Assembly: GCA_020631735.1 (NCBI GenBank)
Contig: CM036221.1
Location: forward strand, 10,211,381 to 10,275,380
DNA length: 64,000 nt
Source: Saccharum officinarum
Taxonomy: Eukaryota; Streptophyta; Magnoliopsida; Poales; Poaceae
Reading direction: 5' to 3'
The notes beneath the pieces are model-generated. The model had not been told where the DNA came from and did no database searches. It was given only the letters and a program-made list of their open reading frames with translations. Both the position numbers and the translations under genes were made by a program. Of the stretch, positions 1-13,186 are shown in pieces (the first letter of the stretch is position 1; each line of letters begins with the position of its first letter).

Positions 1-3000
1 CAAGAAGGTACATATATAGAAGACATTTCAGATTTCAGTATGTAAGCCACAGCAGTTACGATGTGGAGGGCAGTTGTCAGTCAATCGATCAGTTGTCTGC
101 CTGGCAACATGATGGATGGATCGATGGTCGATGGAAATCATCTGATGCGAGCTGAGATACCTTAAAGAATATATGTGTGTGTCATGCTTGTCTCGATTGT
201 CCTACACGCACGTACGCATGGGTTAAATCATTGAATTTCATTCCTCATGTATCTATCAATATATCACAGGAATCCAAAAAGAAGAAAAATTAAGAAAACT
301 ATACATGCAACAATGGAACATGCATGCATGCATGCATGGTGTGCAACTATACTACTCTGTCTGTCTAGATCTTTCTCAGTACTGCTATGTGGACTGCTAT
401 GTGGACTGTGGAGAGGACTAGCATACTGTATAGGATAGGAGATGAGGGTGGGGGTATAGATGTCTGTTGATGCATGCAAGAGGATTATGGGAGCATGAGT
501 GCATGTGCATGGTGGCTTTATTCTCCCAAAGGGGAGAACAGGAGGGAGGACTGCATGCTGGATTGCTCTTCCTCCTGGGAGGAGGGGAGAGAGATGAGGC
601 CGGGCGGGTGGGTTAGTAGGGCTCCCTAGGCCTTCGAGAAAGCAGCCCCAAAGCAAAGGCAACCCCCAAAGGCAAGCAGCACAAAGCAGAGAGAATCTGA
701 TTCCCTCCATCAGCTCCTCCCTCCGAGTAACATGCGCATATCAAGATCAAGAATTCGGTCCAGATCTTGGACCATTCGAGCGATTCCCCAATTCCAACAA
801 TTCCGATACGTACGCCTCCCCCCCGCGCGCGCGGGCCACCAGCCGCAGGAGGCGGGCGCCATTACTGATCCACCATGCATGCAGCTATATATCTTTCTTC
901 TAGCTACTCCCAGTCCCTCCCAGACGACGACCATGACCCTTCTCCTTCCTTCGTCCTACTAGCTAGCTAGATACCAGCTGCAGCTTGCATGCGCTGGCAT
1001 GTATAGCTAGTACTCTCTACCTACTAGCTAGCTCCTAGTCCTTCTCTCTCGCTCTACATTCTCTCTCATCATGCATCTCTCTCGTACGCTGTGCTTTCTT
1101 TGCTGCTGCCTCGCTTCCTTTCGCTTTCCTGTACGTACCTGCACTTCTGCCGGCCGGCCGGCCCTCGTGCTTATATTGCTTCGTTCTAAGCATAATCCTC
1201 CTGCTACTGCTCTCTCTTTCTCAGTGTCGTTCCATCTCAAACTTCTATGCATGTAACTACTAGTATATTATATAGTACTACTGATCAGCTATATCCTAAT
1301 CCTGCTGCTGGTCAGCATGCATATGCAGGGTCTCAGTTTTTCATCAGTCAGATTCTCAATATGAGAAGACTGCAAATATATAGTATAGCTACCGACCTAG
1401 CTACCCATTTCACCGGCCGTCGTCGGCCTCCTCGTCCTTCTCGCGCGCTCTTCCATATATAGATGTAGATATATGCCGTCCTCGAATCATTCTAAGATCA
1501 TCCACACATTGATATATGCGTGGCCTACCTAGCTGTGGCTTACGTGTCACATATCATATCATATATCTGATGTTAGCAGATCCATCACAAACTCATGAAC
1601 AATTCTCTTTCTTTTTCAGGACCCCCTCCTTTTCCTTTATTCTATGCCAGCAGTGCCATGCATCATGAGCATCTATCTTGTCCTTACATGTATAAACTAT
1701 AAGATATTATTATACTCTAAATCCTGTTCCTACTAGTAGTAGTGTATGGCACTGTATATGCATGGTGATTAGAGTAACACTAGTACTACATGATACTAGT
1801 TACTACTTATGATCTGTGTGCATGCTTGTGTATAAATTTATTCTACATATATATATCATATGTATAAATTTATATATTTTCTGCAGTTTGTATATATTTA
1901 TTATGTGCTTGTAATTTGCAATAAGTAAGAACATCTGCTACCTAGCAGGTATATATCTACATATAGTCAGATAAAGATACCTATCTATCTCACTCTAGTG
2001 CTCTCTCTCTCTCTCCACCTAGATATGTGCAGTGCAGACTGCAGAGAGCTCAGCAAGATGGTCTTCATGGAACACAAAAGACCTTGGATTTCATCACGCT
2101 TGCTTTAGTACGTTCTATCACTGTAAAAAGATGGTAAAGTAAAAGGTAAAAAACAAGCAAAAGACACACACTTTTGAATGGGCCTCAGCCCGCTCTTTGA
2201 CTACACCCCTTTCTCTGCACGAATAACACTAGAGTAATTACACGACGCTATATATGCATATGCCACTATAAATTAATTAACTATATATGGGTAGCTATAT
2301 ATATAGCTTACAAATATTAATAGATTTATTTATGTACTAGTATTGCATGTTTGGGAAACATCTGTATGCATGAAATTAATGATTCTATGCGCTTCATTTC
2401 TTCTGACTATATATATGTTTCTCCAATATTTCTCCTATGATACCAATAATATACCACATATATGATGGTCCAATTAATGAACACATGCAACTTGGTTATT
2501 TACTTGTCATGATTAGCCAATCCAGTTGCACAACTGCTCAAATTCACCAATCATGCAAACTCCCATTTACAGTCAAATGAACACTCGGCTGTTCATGCAT
2601 GTATGGAGATTGGAGAAAGAACTATATATAAATATAAGGTTAAAATGGGGGAATAATTGACATATGATAGGTGTTTCCATGAACAAAATGATGAACAACA
2701 GTACACATTACTTCACCCCAAATGATCGACAGTAGTAGTGAAACCTAGTAAAGGGTTCAGATATAAAAAACAAGAAGAAAAAACATAAAACAAGTGACCA
2801 TGCAAGCAGCTAATAACTAGAAGCTGAAGATAATAATATTTTTGCATGATCCAACGTAACACACGGCTCGTCCGTATCCAAACCGAGCCTTTCCTGCTCC
2901 CTCTCCAGTTCTTGTTGAAGCAAACATTTGCAAATGCATGCTACTAACCTTTTCTATATGATCATCACGTACAGTACCATCGATCACACGCGTACACTCT

Positions 3001-3112
3001 ATCTCTAGCTAGTTGTAGGAACGAACTGAGATTGATCAATCGATCGGCCGACATGATCGCAGTCCATATAGCTCGCTCGACCTGAATTGCTGAGCTCTCG
3101 ATCGATCGGACA
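1..3112. other. AT-rich intergenic flank, no gene seen
   Basis: No reading frame here resembles a protein family I recognise. The DNA has many short ATAT and CATG runs (for example tandem ATGC near 320-340) and a pyrimidine-rich block around 1030-1230. It lies downstream of the minus-strand Dof gene, so its right end should contain that gene's 3' UTR and polyadenylation signals, which I could not place. I looked for mature sequences of common conserved plant microRNAs from memory and saw none. Confidence 0.6.
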
Positions 3113-4697
3113 TTACAAGAGATGGTTACCTGTAGCGGCATTGGTGGAATAATAGGAAGTGTAGCCACCGGCAGCAGCGAGGTGGTGGTGGTGATCGCCA
3201 TACACGCCTCTTGGTGCCGGGTAGCTCTCCCTCTTGGTGGCTGCTTGCATCACATGGAGCTCTCCGCCGGACGACCCGTCTTCTCCACCGCCGTTGCCGC
3301 CACGGCCATGGCCATTATCACTGGTGTCTAGACCTAGCTGGAACATCCCCGGCGCCGCCATTGCCATAGCCAGAGGTGGCCCCAGCGGGCCCTGGTCCAT
3401 CGCATGCAAGAACGGGAAGCTCTGCATCTGCTGCACCCTCCACTGCTCCAGTCCGGCCGGAGTGCCTCCGCCGCCGACCGAGTGCGAGTAGGCGTCAATG
3501 GAGCCGGGCTTCCCCATGGACGAAATCCCGGAGAAGGTGGAGCCGAGGTTCATGGCGTCGAAGTCGGCGAGGCGGAGCAGCGGCGGCAGCATGGACAGCC
3601 CGCCACCCAGCATGCCGCCGCCGGGACCTCCGGGGAGCGCGTTGGTCGTCGTCGCGGTGCAGGCGGCGGCCGACGACGCCGTGGACCCAGCGGGAGCCTG
3701 ATGCAGCGCGGCGTTGGCGGTCCCTGTCCCGGCAGAGGCGGCTCCGCCGGCGGCCGCCTGCTGCTGCTGCTTTGGCTTGGCGCGCTTGGCGTGGCGACGG
3801 TACCCGCCGCCGACCGGCACGTTGCGGAGCGCGCCGCCGCGCGTCCAGTAGCGGCGGCAGGCCCGGCAGAAGTGGCGCGGCTGGGAGAGGGAGTAGTTGT
3901 TGAAGTAGCAGAACTTGGTGTTGGTGGAGTCGCAGCGCGGGCACTTGAGCCCCGGCTCCGGCAGCGGGATCCTCGCGAGGCGCGCGCGCTCCGCCATGGA
4001 CATGGGCTTCGCGGGGCCCCCAACCTGTCCCCCGCCACCACCACCCCCACCTCCTCCATCGGGAAGCGCTCCCCCCATGATTGGTTGCTGGAGGAGCTCA
4101 TGATTGGCGTCGCCGCCTGCGCCACCGCCGCCGGCCGCAACCTGGTGCTGGTGGTGGGCTTGCTGCTGCTGTTTATGATGATGCTACAAAATCGAACCAA
4201 AGACGAGAATAAATGAATAAAGCATCGATCGATCGAGGAGGGAGGAAACTGAAAGAATTTCATTCAAGCGGCCAAGTATATATATACTACGAAGCTAATA
4301 AACTAGCCAGCAGATGATATATAGTATATATATATATGGTGTAATCTTGGATCAGAATATTTAGCAAGCCCTAGGTAGATTATTCTCTTCTTTTGAGCTG
4401 CTAGCTACTATTAGTCAGTTGCAAATAGATAAATATATATCACGGAGCAGGCTGCTGCAAGCCTGCAACTTTCTCGATCCGCCTTTTGATTATTCGTGCT
4501 AGTAGCTTGTTCAAAAGAGAGTGAATAAAATCTTTGGGGGAAAGAAAGCAAGCAAGAAGGAAAGGAAAAAAACGAAAGAAAGGAGGAGAAGACCGAGGAT
4601 GCAAATCGCGATAGAGAATTTGAAAACGGCCGGAGCGGAGGATTACCTGGTTATCGTTCCAGCTCGAGGAATCCAGGAAGGCAGGGGGGAAGATCAT
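3113..4697 (-). CDS. Dof zinc-finger transcription factor, two exons
   Basis: Dof proteins are plant nuclear transcription factors that bind AAAG cores. Exon 1 (4697-4647) encodes 17 residues starting [13 protein letters not shown] and ends CAG|GTAATC. The intron is 4646-4184, with acceptor TTTTGTAG. Exon 2 (4183-3113) stays in phase and ends in TAA, giving about 373 residues. The single Dof finger has Cys98, Cys101, Cys123 and Cys126 (C-X2-C-X21-C-X2-C) and the usual [26 protein letters not shown] and RYWT elements. The segment after the finger reads [12 protein letters not shown], a basic stretch likely to contribute to nuclear localisation. Flanking regions are low-complexity: a His/Gln run at the start of exon 2, ten glycines just before the finger, and Gln- and Ala-rich stretches after it. 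A short exon 1 of the M-[IV]-F type is typical of one plant Dof subgroup. The exact orthologue is not resolved. Confidence 0.93.
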
Positions 4698-5170
4698 GGT
4701 GGTGGTGGTGGGTACGGTGGCGGAGATAGATGCTATGCTTTGCTACCTGTCGTCGCGTCCGTCCCGGTGCTTGCGGCGACGGACGGACGGATATGGATCG
4801 GCCGGAGAAAGCGAGTGCGTGCGTGCTAGGGTTTGCCTCTCAGCTAGCAGTAGCAGCTCGCTGCGTGTGTGCTTTTCCCTTGCGGCCGGTCTGTGCGGAT
4901 GGATGGTGGATGGTGCTGGGAGCCTGGGACTGGGACGGGGAGATAGTGGAGGCCGATGGCGATGGGAATCAGCTAGCGAAGCGAAGCGAAGGCGAAGGAG
5001 AGACGGCGAGGGGCGAGGGAGGGAGAGAAAAGAGAAAGGGTAGCTGAGCCTGAGACAGAGACAGGGATGATATCAGTGAGTGATGATGAGTGAGGGCCGT
5101 TCAGAGTAGAGGGGGCTCAGCTCAGGTGGGTCCCACCCCGCCTCAGCCAGAGAGAGAGAGAGAGAAAAAG
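4698..5170 (-). promoter_or_regulatory. 5' UTR and proximal promoter of the Dof gene
   Basis: This is the DNA directly upstream of the Dof start codon on the minus strand. It is purine-rich on the plus strand and carries a GA run at 5150-5164, which reads as a CT-rich tract on the gene's strand; such tracts are common near plant transcription starts. I found no convincing TATA box, so the transcription start is not placed. Open frames in this block on the plus strand look like shadows of the skewed composition. Confidence 0.45.
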
Positions 5171-7009
5171 CATGGAAAAGTGGGCCTGCGCCATTCTGTC
5201 TGTGTGTAGCCTTAGTTTTGTGCTGCTCCTGCTTTTTTCTCTTTTCCGTGGTGCTCATCACCGACCCCGCCCGGCCCGACCCGACCCATCAGCAACCTCC
5301 CTCATCTATGTGCGTGTACATGCATCCATCAGTCTCTTGTTAATTAGCTATACAAAACCAACCCATCTAATTGTGATGTGATGAGCCATGTACATTATGC
5401 ATGGTCTCCTGTTTGATACATAACTCTAATGGCAAGCCAGCTATTTTTTAGCCCTAATCTATCTAAAATTCTACATACAGGGCGAAATAGTTGAGCCAAT
5501 AATTAGCCTTAGCCTTAAGCATTTGTTAGCTCGCTAGTTGGCAAAATGTAACTAATTTAGGCCAAAAGCAGCAACCGGTGACGAAGATACCAAAATACCA
5601 TGCTTATGGCACCAAAACACATCACCACACCTCCTAGATTTTAGTCGTCTCAAATCCTAGTGGGCTCTCGGGTGAAGAGTTTAGGGGAAGGGTTGCTGTC
5701 CGTATAGTAGGAGGAGAGACACCGACAAACTTGGAGGGGAGTCCTTGGCCTACAGGTCGACCAGGCGGTGGAGAAGGCGGGGCGTGGGGGTGAAGTAGCA
5801 AGGCAGCGGATGCCAATGGTTGCAGATGGAGGTGGATGGCAGTTCGGCCAGGGAGGACGGGGGAGGCACGATGATGGCTGCCCGGTGATGCGTTAGCACG
5901 GTGGGGCCAGACACAGCGACTGAGAGGTCACCAATGACAGGGCAAGCCGATACGGGCCAAGGGCGTGCATTGCAGACTCGTGCGTTGGAAGAAAATGACT
6001 TAGTATGTGGCCACACGATAAAGATCCAACGTCGCTAGGTTGTCGCCTAAAAATAACAAAAATATCGCCCACTGCCCCTCTATATCTACCCTTTTACTCA
6101 GCCCTCACACTCTCTCCTTGGTCGTCACCCCCACTTTCTAGGCGCTAGCTAACCCTAGCGGCAGCGTGACTGGACCTTTAGCAATGAGTGCCCAACCTAG
6201 ACACGGTGCTTGGAGGCTTGACCTAGACGCACAAAAACGTGGTACGCCAGTGCGGAACTACCAGAGGCAGAAGCCAAACAAGTAATAAAGTAGGTCAGTG
6301 TTGTAATCCTCATTTTCCTCCCAGTTTCTCCAATCAAACAGTCCCTAGGTCTAAATTCAATCCTTTCTGTTTCAATTTTTTAATTGAACAAATTAAATTC
6401 ATGGTTATTTATGTTGCAATTTATATACTTCTAGTAAAATGACACAATGAAAAGGACCAAGATTTTTGTTCTCTAGTATTTCGTATTCCCTATCAATTTT
6501 TGCTTACTAATAAATTATAACTTTATATTGCATCTTCTATTGATTTTAAATATTCAGATTCTCATGTACAGATTCACTTGCTAATGTAGATGACATCATA
6601 GGTAGGGATGAACCAAAATAATCGTGTTTAGTTAGATACTTATTTTGTACCACATCATGTTCGTTGTATTGCCAATGCAAGGGTGTCATAGAACAATGCC
6701 CTAGCTGATTGGCATGTTGTTTGTCACCTCTTATCTTGCATTGCCAAGGGTGTGATGCATGCATGCGTTAGACGATGGCGATGATCTGCTGGAGATCCTT
6801 AATTAGTGGACGGCGATGTGGATCATCGATCTTTTGACCCCAATGTACCGGAAGCATGGATACGGAGCGCCTTCGATTCCATGTCACTAGCTAGCTAGTC
6901 TCTTCGACTCTTCCTACCAATAATAGCTCCCAACAATAATGCTGTAGCTCTTATTAGCTTCGTACATATATGCATGCTCTAACAGCATTCTCGCTTTCCG
7001 AAAAGTTAA
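5171..7009. other. Intergenic DNA, unassigned
   Basis: A moderately GC-rich patch at about 5640-6030 contains open frames on the minus strand, but none resembles a protein I know. The flanks are AT-rich. The patch may be part of a degraded transposable element or gene fragment; the sequence does not decide. Confidence 0.4.
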
Positions 7010-7224
7010 ATATTTTTAACTTTGACTAAATATATGTAAGAAAATATTAATATTTATGATATATAATTAGTATTATTAGATGACTCATTTAATACATTTT
7101 TATAATAAAATTATTTAAAAATATAAATGTTGCTAATATATTCTGACAAACTTAATCAAACTTAATAAAGGTTAATTAACTAGCACGTATTCTGCAATGA
7201 CACCTTGGGATCGATGGAGGTAGT
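7010..7224. repeat. Degraded Stowaway-like MITE
   Basis: The block holds the familiar AT-rich body of grass Stowaway elements (TTTAACTTTGACTAAATATATG and related text). It ends with GGGATCGATGGAGGTAG, an approximate inverted copy of the CTACCTCC-type terminus. The left terminus is eroded. Confidence 0.5.
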
Positions 7225-7345
7225 CGTAGTAGTAGAGAAAGAGAGAGGAGAGAGGTGGTGTAAGTTTTGAGGTACTGGTTCTGTAGAAAAAACAGACGAC
7301 GTACACTTTCAAATTTTTACGCTAGCTTCTCCATAAGTTCTGGAT

Positions 7346-7349
<4 letters not shown>

Positions 7350-7423
<74 letters not shown>
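7350..7423. repeat. (TA)n microsatellite
   Basis: An uninterrupted TA dinucleotide run of about 37 units. Confidence 0.97.
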
Positions 7424-7427
<4 letters not shown>

Positions 7428-8079
7428 GATTAATTAGCACGATTCACAAAGTTTCAGTATCGCATTGGAGTTTTTTTTATTTCATTAGGAAATTAATCGA
7501 GTAGTAGCTCAAAGCATAGAAACAGTCCTCCAATTTTCTTCTAACCTTACACAAATAAGCCAGATGAACATTACTTTTTACGGGGTTTTAAATTTGTTTT
7601 TAAGGGGAAATGTTTTAAATTTGTTGATGATTGTACGGTCAGGATGCCCCTTTGCCTGGCTGCCCCACGCACAGCGGGGGAACAGTCAAAAAAGTACGAA
7701 CAGTGCTCAGAAAAAAGGCATAGAGCGGTTAGCGTGAGCAAGAAGCTTCATTCACACAGTCCTAATTTCATAATTGCCCCTACAGCACTACTAATACCCT
7801 ACTACGTGCAGCAATATCTCTCTCTCTCTCATGTGGAAGTACTCCGAGTACTAGTTCTTTTCAGCAAGGTACCAGTGGCCAATTCGCATGCACATGTGTG
7901 CATGACTGCATGCATATATTTTATTTTATTTTATATTTCTGTCCAAGAATATGTCCTGTAGAAGGTTCCAACAAACGACTTCCGTTAACAAATAGAATTG
8001 TGCTAAAACCTCCAAAGCAACAATACTAACCTCTGCCCCTCATCCCAATTATAGGTCCATATAGTCTTCTCCTAAAATA

Positions 8080-8312
8080 CTACCTATGTCTCCAAAAACT
8101 TAGTGTTTTAATTAGTTTTGTTCGAAGTCAAACCAATTTACAGAGAATATAAACATTTAGGACATCAGATAGATATACTACTAGAATATGTTCTAATAAT
8201 ACTTATTTGATAATAGAAATATTAATATATGGTCTTTTGTAAAACTTGGTAAACTTAAGATATTTTGATTTAGGACAAAACTTAAACAACATGTTTTTGA
8301 GACAGACATAGT
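8080..8312. repeat. Stowaway-like MITE
   Basis: The left end TACTACCTATGTCTCCAAAA and the right end TTTTTGAGACAGACATAGTA are approximate inverted repeats, around an AT-rich body with GTTCGAAGTCAAACC. No coding capacity. Confidence 0.6.
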
Positions 8313-8315
8313 ATA

Positions 8316-8440
8316 TACTCCATTTGTTACAAATTGTAGGTCGTTTTGTTTTTTTTATCTACAACCAGTGTATATATAGGTGCATAACAAAATTTATTTA
8401 CCTAGAAAACCAAAACGACCTACAATTTGAAATGGGGTTG
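8316..8440. repeat. Short Stowaway-type MITE
   Basis: CTCCATTTGTTACAAATTGT at the left is mirrored by ACAATTTGAAATGGGG at the right, with CGTTTTG and CAAAACG as inner arms. The structure is nearly palindromic, as in the element at 43190-43336. Confidence 0.6.
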
Positions 8441-8639
8441 GTACTTGATAAGTACATGACAACTCCAATACACCTTTTGCCTTTATTTTTTTCATGTCTA
8501 CCCCTATTTAAATGCTATTAATCCTTGTAGTAATATTGCCACCTAGTATCTTAATTCTAGGAATGACATTATTGATGGTTAATATTTTTTTTTGAAATGT
8601 TCCACATGAGTTATATGCCTAGTGTACCTGTTCTTTGCC

Positions 8640-10230
8640 CTGCTTGGTTACTCCCATTGTGAACCTGGTCTAGTAGACCAAAGGCTCCATTGCGTCAAGT
8701 CCAAGAGCCCATGGGCTTAGTCGAGATCACAACAGACAACACCTAACAACATCCATAAGGACATGTCATGTTATATGATGAGATGAATCATTTATGGACA
8801 ATGCATATTTAAATCTCCACCTAATCACTAAAAGACTCGTTATTTGATAAGTATTGCACCCAATGATACTGTATAAACCACACACGCCAACAATGGTATT
8901 GTCATGGTTCAAACCAAACTAAGAACTTAGAAGCCACCCTTTAGATTACATATGGCAAGCATAGACCGAGGCATAGAGCCTGAGTCTGATGGTTACTTGC
9001 ACACCTGTGCTTAGTGCTTAAAAGTGCTCCTGTGTACGTAACTTGTCAGTGTGCTACAAATCACATGACTGTGACCCAAGAGGAGGAGAGGTCAATTGGG
9101 TCACCTAAAACTTTAGCCCAAATAAAATCTACACTAGATAAACAAGAACAATAAACTATATATCTGGATGCGCACCTTTTTTTGTCTAGTGATTATACAC
9201 TTATCCAACCAAAAGAGTTTAGCAACCTAGAGCAAATCCTAAGTCTAACCTATGATCTACTATAGGATGTAAAATACTTAAAGCATGGAATAATGCGGAA
9301 AAGTAAATGCGATAAGTAAAGAGGTGAAAGGCAAGAAAACTATCAGACATGAGACAATGTATCTCATGGTATCAATGAACAAAATGTCACCCTAGTTTAC
9401 AATAGTCTCCACAAATGATTTTGTGTTTGGTCACTATGAGCCTCCCCTAGTCAATGTCCCAAGCTCATTACAAAATCCCATATTAAGCCAGAATTGTGCT
9501 CAATCCACTTAGGCTTGCATCAACTCACCCAACTCTCGTGGTCACCTTGGCACCATCCACTATGGAGCTTATACTGCAATGACGTGGTCTCCTCATCTCT
9601 CGTGCAAGCTTACCGAAGCCACCCACATCAAGTCGGAGGATCCTTGATGTTGTTGGTGAGCCACATAAGACCATAAAGTTCTTGTAGCCATGGTTTCAAA
9701 TTGTAATCATCCCTTGCTTTCTCAATAGCTCAAACTAGCTTGATCTCTCTCTAATATATCCTCGCAAATGTGCTAATCACTCAGATGATGAACTTTTATC
9801 TCAACAATGGTTTGGAAACCTTTTCTCAAGTGTCTAGTGCTTCCTCTAGTCTCTAGACACCCACAAACAACTAGTAGATAAGGTGTAAATACCCCAACGC
9901 AACAAACTAGACATTTCCTAATGGTTTGAACAAAATTACAATAACAAGATGATTCGGTGTGCAACTCTGGGTACCATTAGATCACCTGATGCATACATTC
10001 CAATGCCTTGTTAGCCGATCATTACAACTAGACATTGGAGCACTATTGAATACTCTAGTCAATGCTCTGGTGACGCCATTGGATTATCTTGTGTGTATTT
10101 CCTGAAGTCAATCATGAACATCATATCCGCCTGATCCTCCACTTAATACTCTGATCTTTGCATATTCTGAACCAATGGACCATCTGATGCTCGTGTTCCT
10201 TCTTCTCCTCTAACAAGCACTATATAATGC
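8640..10230. other. Non-coding DNA, likely retrotransposon-derived
   Basis: No frame encodes a recognisable gag, pol or host protein. The text has the even base composition of the non-coding stretches of grass LTR retrotransposons, and the LTR-like block at 10231 follows directly. Assignment to a family needs a repeat library. Confidence 0.35.
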
Positions 10231-11010
10231 TGCGAACACAAGGTTGATATGTGCCCTTGTGGTTCATTTTATGATGAGTGATTGTCAACGTGATCCACAA
10301 CCTAGGTTGAGTTTGTGACTAACCATGGCGTGAGTTGGGTTGTGCGACATGTCTGTTGGCTTATGGTGTGCAGATGTGGAGTTCGGAGGCGGTGGTCGAT
10401 GGCGAGGTGAAGGTCAAGTAGGGACGTGCCGTGCCGATGGACTGGGAGCGGTGAAGGGTGGACGTGAGGCTTGGACCGAGGGACCAGGAGGCCGGGTGAC
10501 CAGCCGCGGTGGCTGACATATGGGACATCGACAAGCGCAAGTGTACATGAGAGTGACCATGTTGATCGAGTCAAGACGGCGGATGTGCGAGTCGAGCGAG
10601 GCTCAGGAGGACTTGGCGGCCGGCCGGTCGAGGACGGCGGTGACACGTGTCAAGTGACGGGGGACGCGTATGAAGTACGCTACTCGCGGGCGGTTTGGTG
10701 GTTTGGACCTCAAAACCTGGGCGGAAATTCCGAGGAGGAACGGACGACACGTGGCGGCATCGAGGAGTTCACGTCAAGGCGAAGCTATCTCATGAAGGGT
10801 GCAGTGGACGTCGGATGAAGACTACCTCGGGTTGGACCATAACGCCTTAGGGTTCTGTGGTTCGACTCAAAATATCTAAGGGCAAAACTGAAATTGTGTA
10901 ACAGCCCTATTAAATAGAATGAGGGAACCCCATCTCCCTCACCTCTTCCATTTTCCCTTTCTTCCTTCTCTAGTTTCCCTTCCCCTTATGGTTTCTTGTG
11001 AGAGAGGTCC
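10231..11010 (+). mobile_element. LTR-like sequence, plus orientation
   Basis: The block starting TGCGAACACAAGGTTGA is similar over about 700 bp to the reverse complement of 63840-63080, including the segment around CACGTGGCGGCATCG. Both copies then carry a promoter-like patch (AGCCCTATTAAATAG here, AGCCCTGATAAATAG there), followed by a C/T-rich leader, as expected for the U3-R junction of an LTR. No gag or pol protein was found on either side. I infer an LTR from this layout; the exact TG...CA ends are not resolved. Confidence 0.6.
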
Positions 11011-12929
11011 ACAAATTGGAGATTTGTGTAAAAACCAAAGATTGCTGCGGGAATGGAGGCCCTTACCTCCTCGTGTCCTCTGGGAATCAATTTGTAAGAT
11101 GTTTTTGTGAATCGTGTTTGTGTTCGTCATGTTCTTCCTTTCCCCCCCCTCTTGTTCTTGGCTAGATTCGTCGTTTCGAGACCGTTTTGATTCATTCCTT
11201 TTGCGCTGAGATGAACTAGGACATGAGTTGAGCCTTTCCACCAAAGGAAATCATCCAATTCCTCACGAGTTCATAGATCGGCGAATCAAGCTCTAGGTTT
11301 AAAAAATCGTGTTTTTTGTGTTCATCCGATTTCCCGTTGATTGGCTTAAAATTGGGCGATGATCTCTTAGGGGTAGCTCACCTATTGTCTTGTGACTATG
11401 TGGTTAAAATTTGGTGACAATTGATTTTGATTTGGCCGCAAATCGGGAGATTTTTGGGTAGAGGCGATTTCTCAGGCTCTGTTCTTGCTGATTCGCGGAC
11501 AGTCCGCCAGTTACTCGCGGATAGTCCAGGAGTCGAGCTCGTTTTTGTATGCTTGCTGCTGCTCGGTATCCATACCGGCGGACAGTCCGGCCCCAAGCGG
11601 TGGACAGTCCGGGACTTTGTTTCAAACCGAGAACAAAACTAGTTTTCTCAGTCTCTTCTCGCTGCATTGAACTGCGGACAGTTCGCCATTGACCCTCGAA
11701 CTATCCGGTGTTCATTTTTCACCAGCGTACAGAATCTGTTTCAGCGAGTTTAGTTTCTGTTTTTTGAACTACGGACAGTCCGGGGTACTGCAGCAGACTG
11801 TCCAAGGTACCAACACTATAGTCTATAGAATAATTCAGTGAAACCAACCTCAAGATCACCACATCATCCAGTGTTGGTATTTTTCCTTTATTTTGGTTGG
11901 GTTTTGCCTCATTTCTTGCCAGATCTTCATGCTATGTTCTTTTCTTGTATGCATAGAACAAGCAACAAATAGGAAACCAAAGGAGGGTGAATGAGAGCAA
12001 AAAAAAGTCTCAAATGAATGAAGGAATTTTGGCCTATATCCCAATTTTCGCCAAAAGCAACTCTCTTCTAGCAATTATAAGACCATAACGCGACTATTTA
12101 ACCTTAGTTAAAACAATGCTAGGAAAGTTCAAAGACAAATCGGAAGCAAGAACAAGTTAAAAACAAGACTTAAGGGTCAAAGTTTGAAAGTACTGGACAA
12201 AGGTTCAAAAGTTTGGTTCAAACCCGGAAGTTATCAACAAATGTTGAGAAAGTTTCTCAAGTCTGAAAGTTCAGCTCAAGTGAAGTTAGGTCCAGAAGTT
12301 TCGGACTACCTAGAAAACAGGCTCTCAAACAAGAAGGAAAACCCAAAACTTGATAAGATGAACTTCAAAAAAATCATGAAATTTTTGCACACACATTCCC
12401 TAACCACGAAAGAAGTTGTTCCCAATAGATCATGCTAATAAAATTGATATTTTTCACCAATTTCATGGAATTTAGGAAAACCTAAGAAAATAAGGAATTT
12501 GATAGAAACTTAAAATTTTTTGAGCTCAAGTCATGATTTGGTGGGAAAACTCCCTAGGATTGTTCACCCATGTAATAGCACCGATTTACCCAAAAATCTG
12601 ACCCAAATCATAGCCAGACATGAAGAATGAAAGATCACCATAAAATACCTTCAAAAATCCTGAAAAAGAAAAAAACTCTCAAGACTCAAGGGAGATAGAG
12701 ATATTGGAGTACGAAATTGAATATTTGATCAGATTTGTTGGGATACAACGAGTCCTAGCAAACCAAAACTTTAGATGGCAAAAAGCTTAAATCAAAGAGC
12801 CTCCCCTTTCTCCCTCTCTCTAACCCTAACCAAAACTCTCAACCACACAAATGAAAGCCTAATACCCAAGTTGTGTTCTCCACAACTAACATCTCCCGTA
12901 TATATAAACATTTGGTTATTTCCTATATA
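11011..12929 (+). mobile_element. Non-coding internal region of the LTR-type element
   Basis: The DNA follows the LTR-like block and has no convincing coding frame. Its notable content is a half-palindromic motif close to GCGGACAGTCCG, seen at about 11497, 11517, 11577, 11600, 11677 and 11772. From about 12070 to 12900 the sequence is A-rich with only short frames. Confidence 0.4.
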
Positions 12930-13186
12930 CTCCCTCTGTCACCGAATATAAGGTGCAGTTTGACTTGTTGCGGTCTTCAAGAACATATTTTAACCTTTAA
13001 TTTCTCTTATGATATATAATTTATAGAAACAAAAGTTTGATCATTAGAAAGTATTTCTGAATACAAATTTAATGTAACTACTTTTGTAATATAAACGTTT
13101 GATATAATTAGGTTAATTGTTAGTCAAAGATAATAAAATTTGAATTTTGAAATACGTGCATGTCTCATATTCGGGGACGAATGGAG
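12930..13186. mobile_element. Stowaway MITE with TA duplication
   Basis: Left terminus CTCCCTCTGTCACCGAATAT and right terminus ATATTCGGGGACGAATGGAG are inverted repeats with few mismatches. TA flanks both sides (12928-12929 and 13187-13188). Length is 257 bp with no coding capacity. The TIR and TA target match the Tc1/Mariner-related Stowaway class. Confidence 0.85.

Noticed and set aside
480..760. Possible microRNA precursor near a patch of inverted words
   Set aside because: No mature sequence of a conserved plant microRNA was recognised and no long clean foldback was visible by eye.
3376..4216. Long plus-strand frames across the Dof exon
   Set aside because: They are antisense shadows of GC-rich Dof coding sequence; the minus strand has the zinc finger and correct splice sites.
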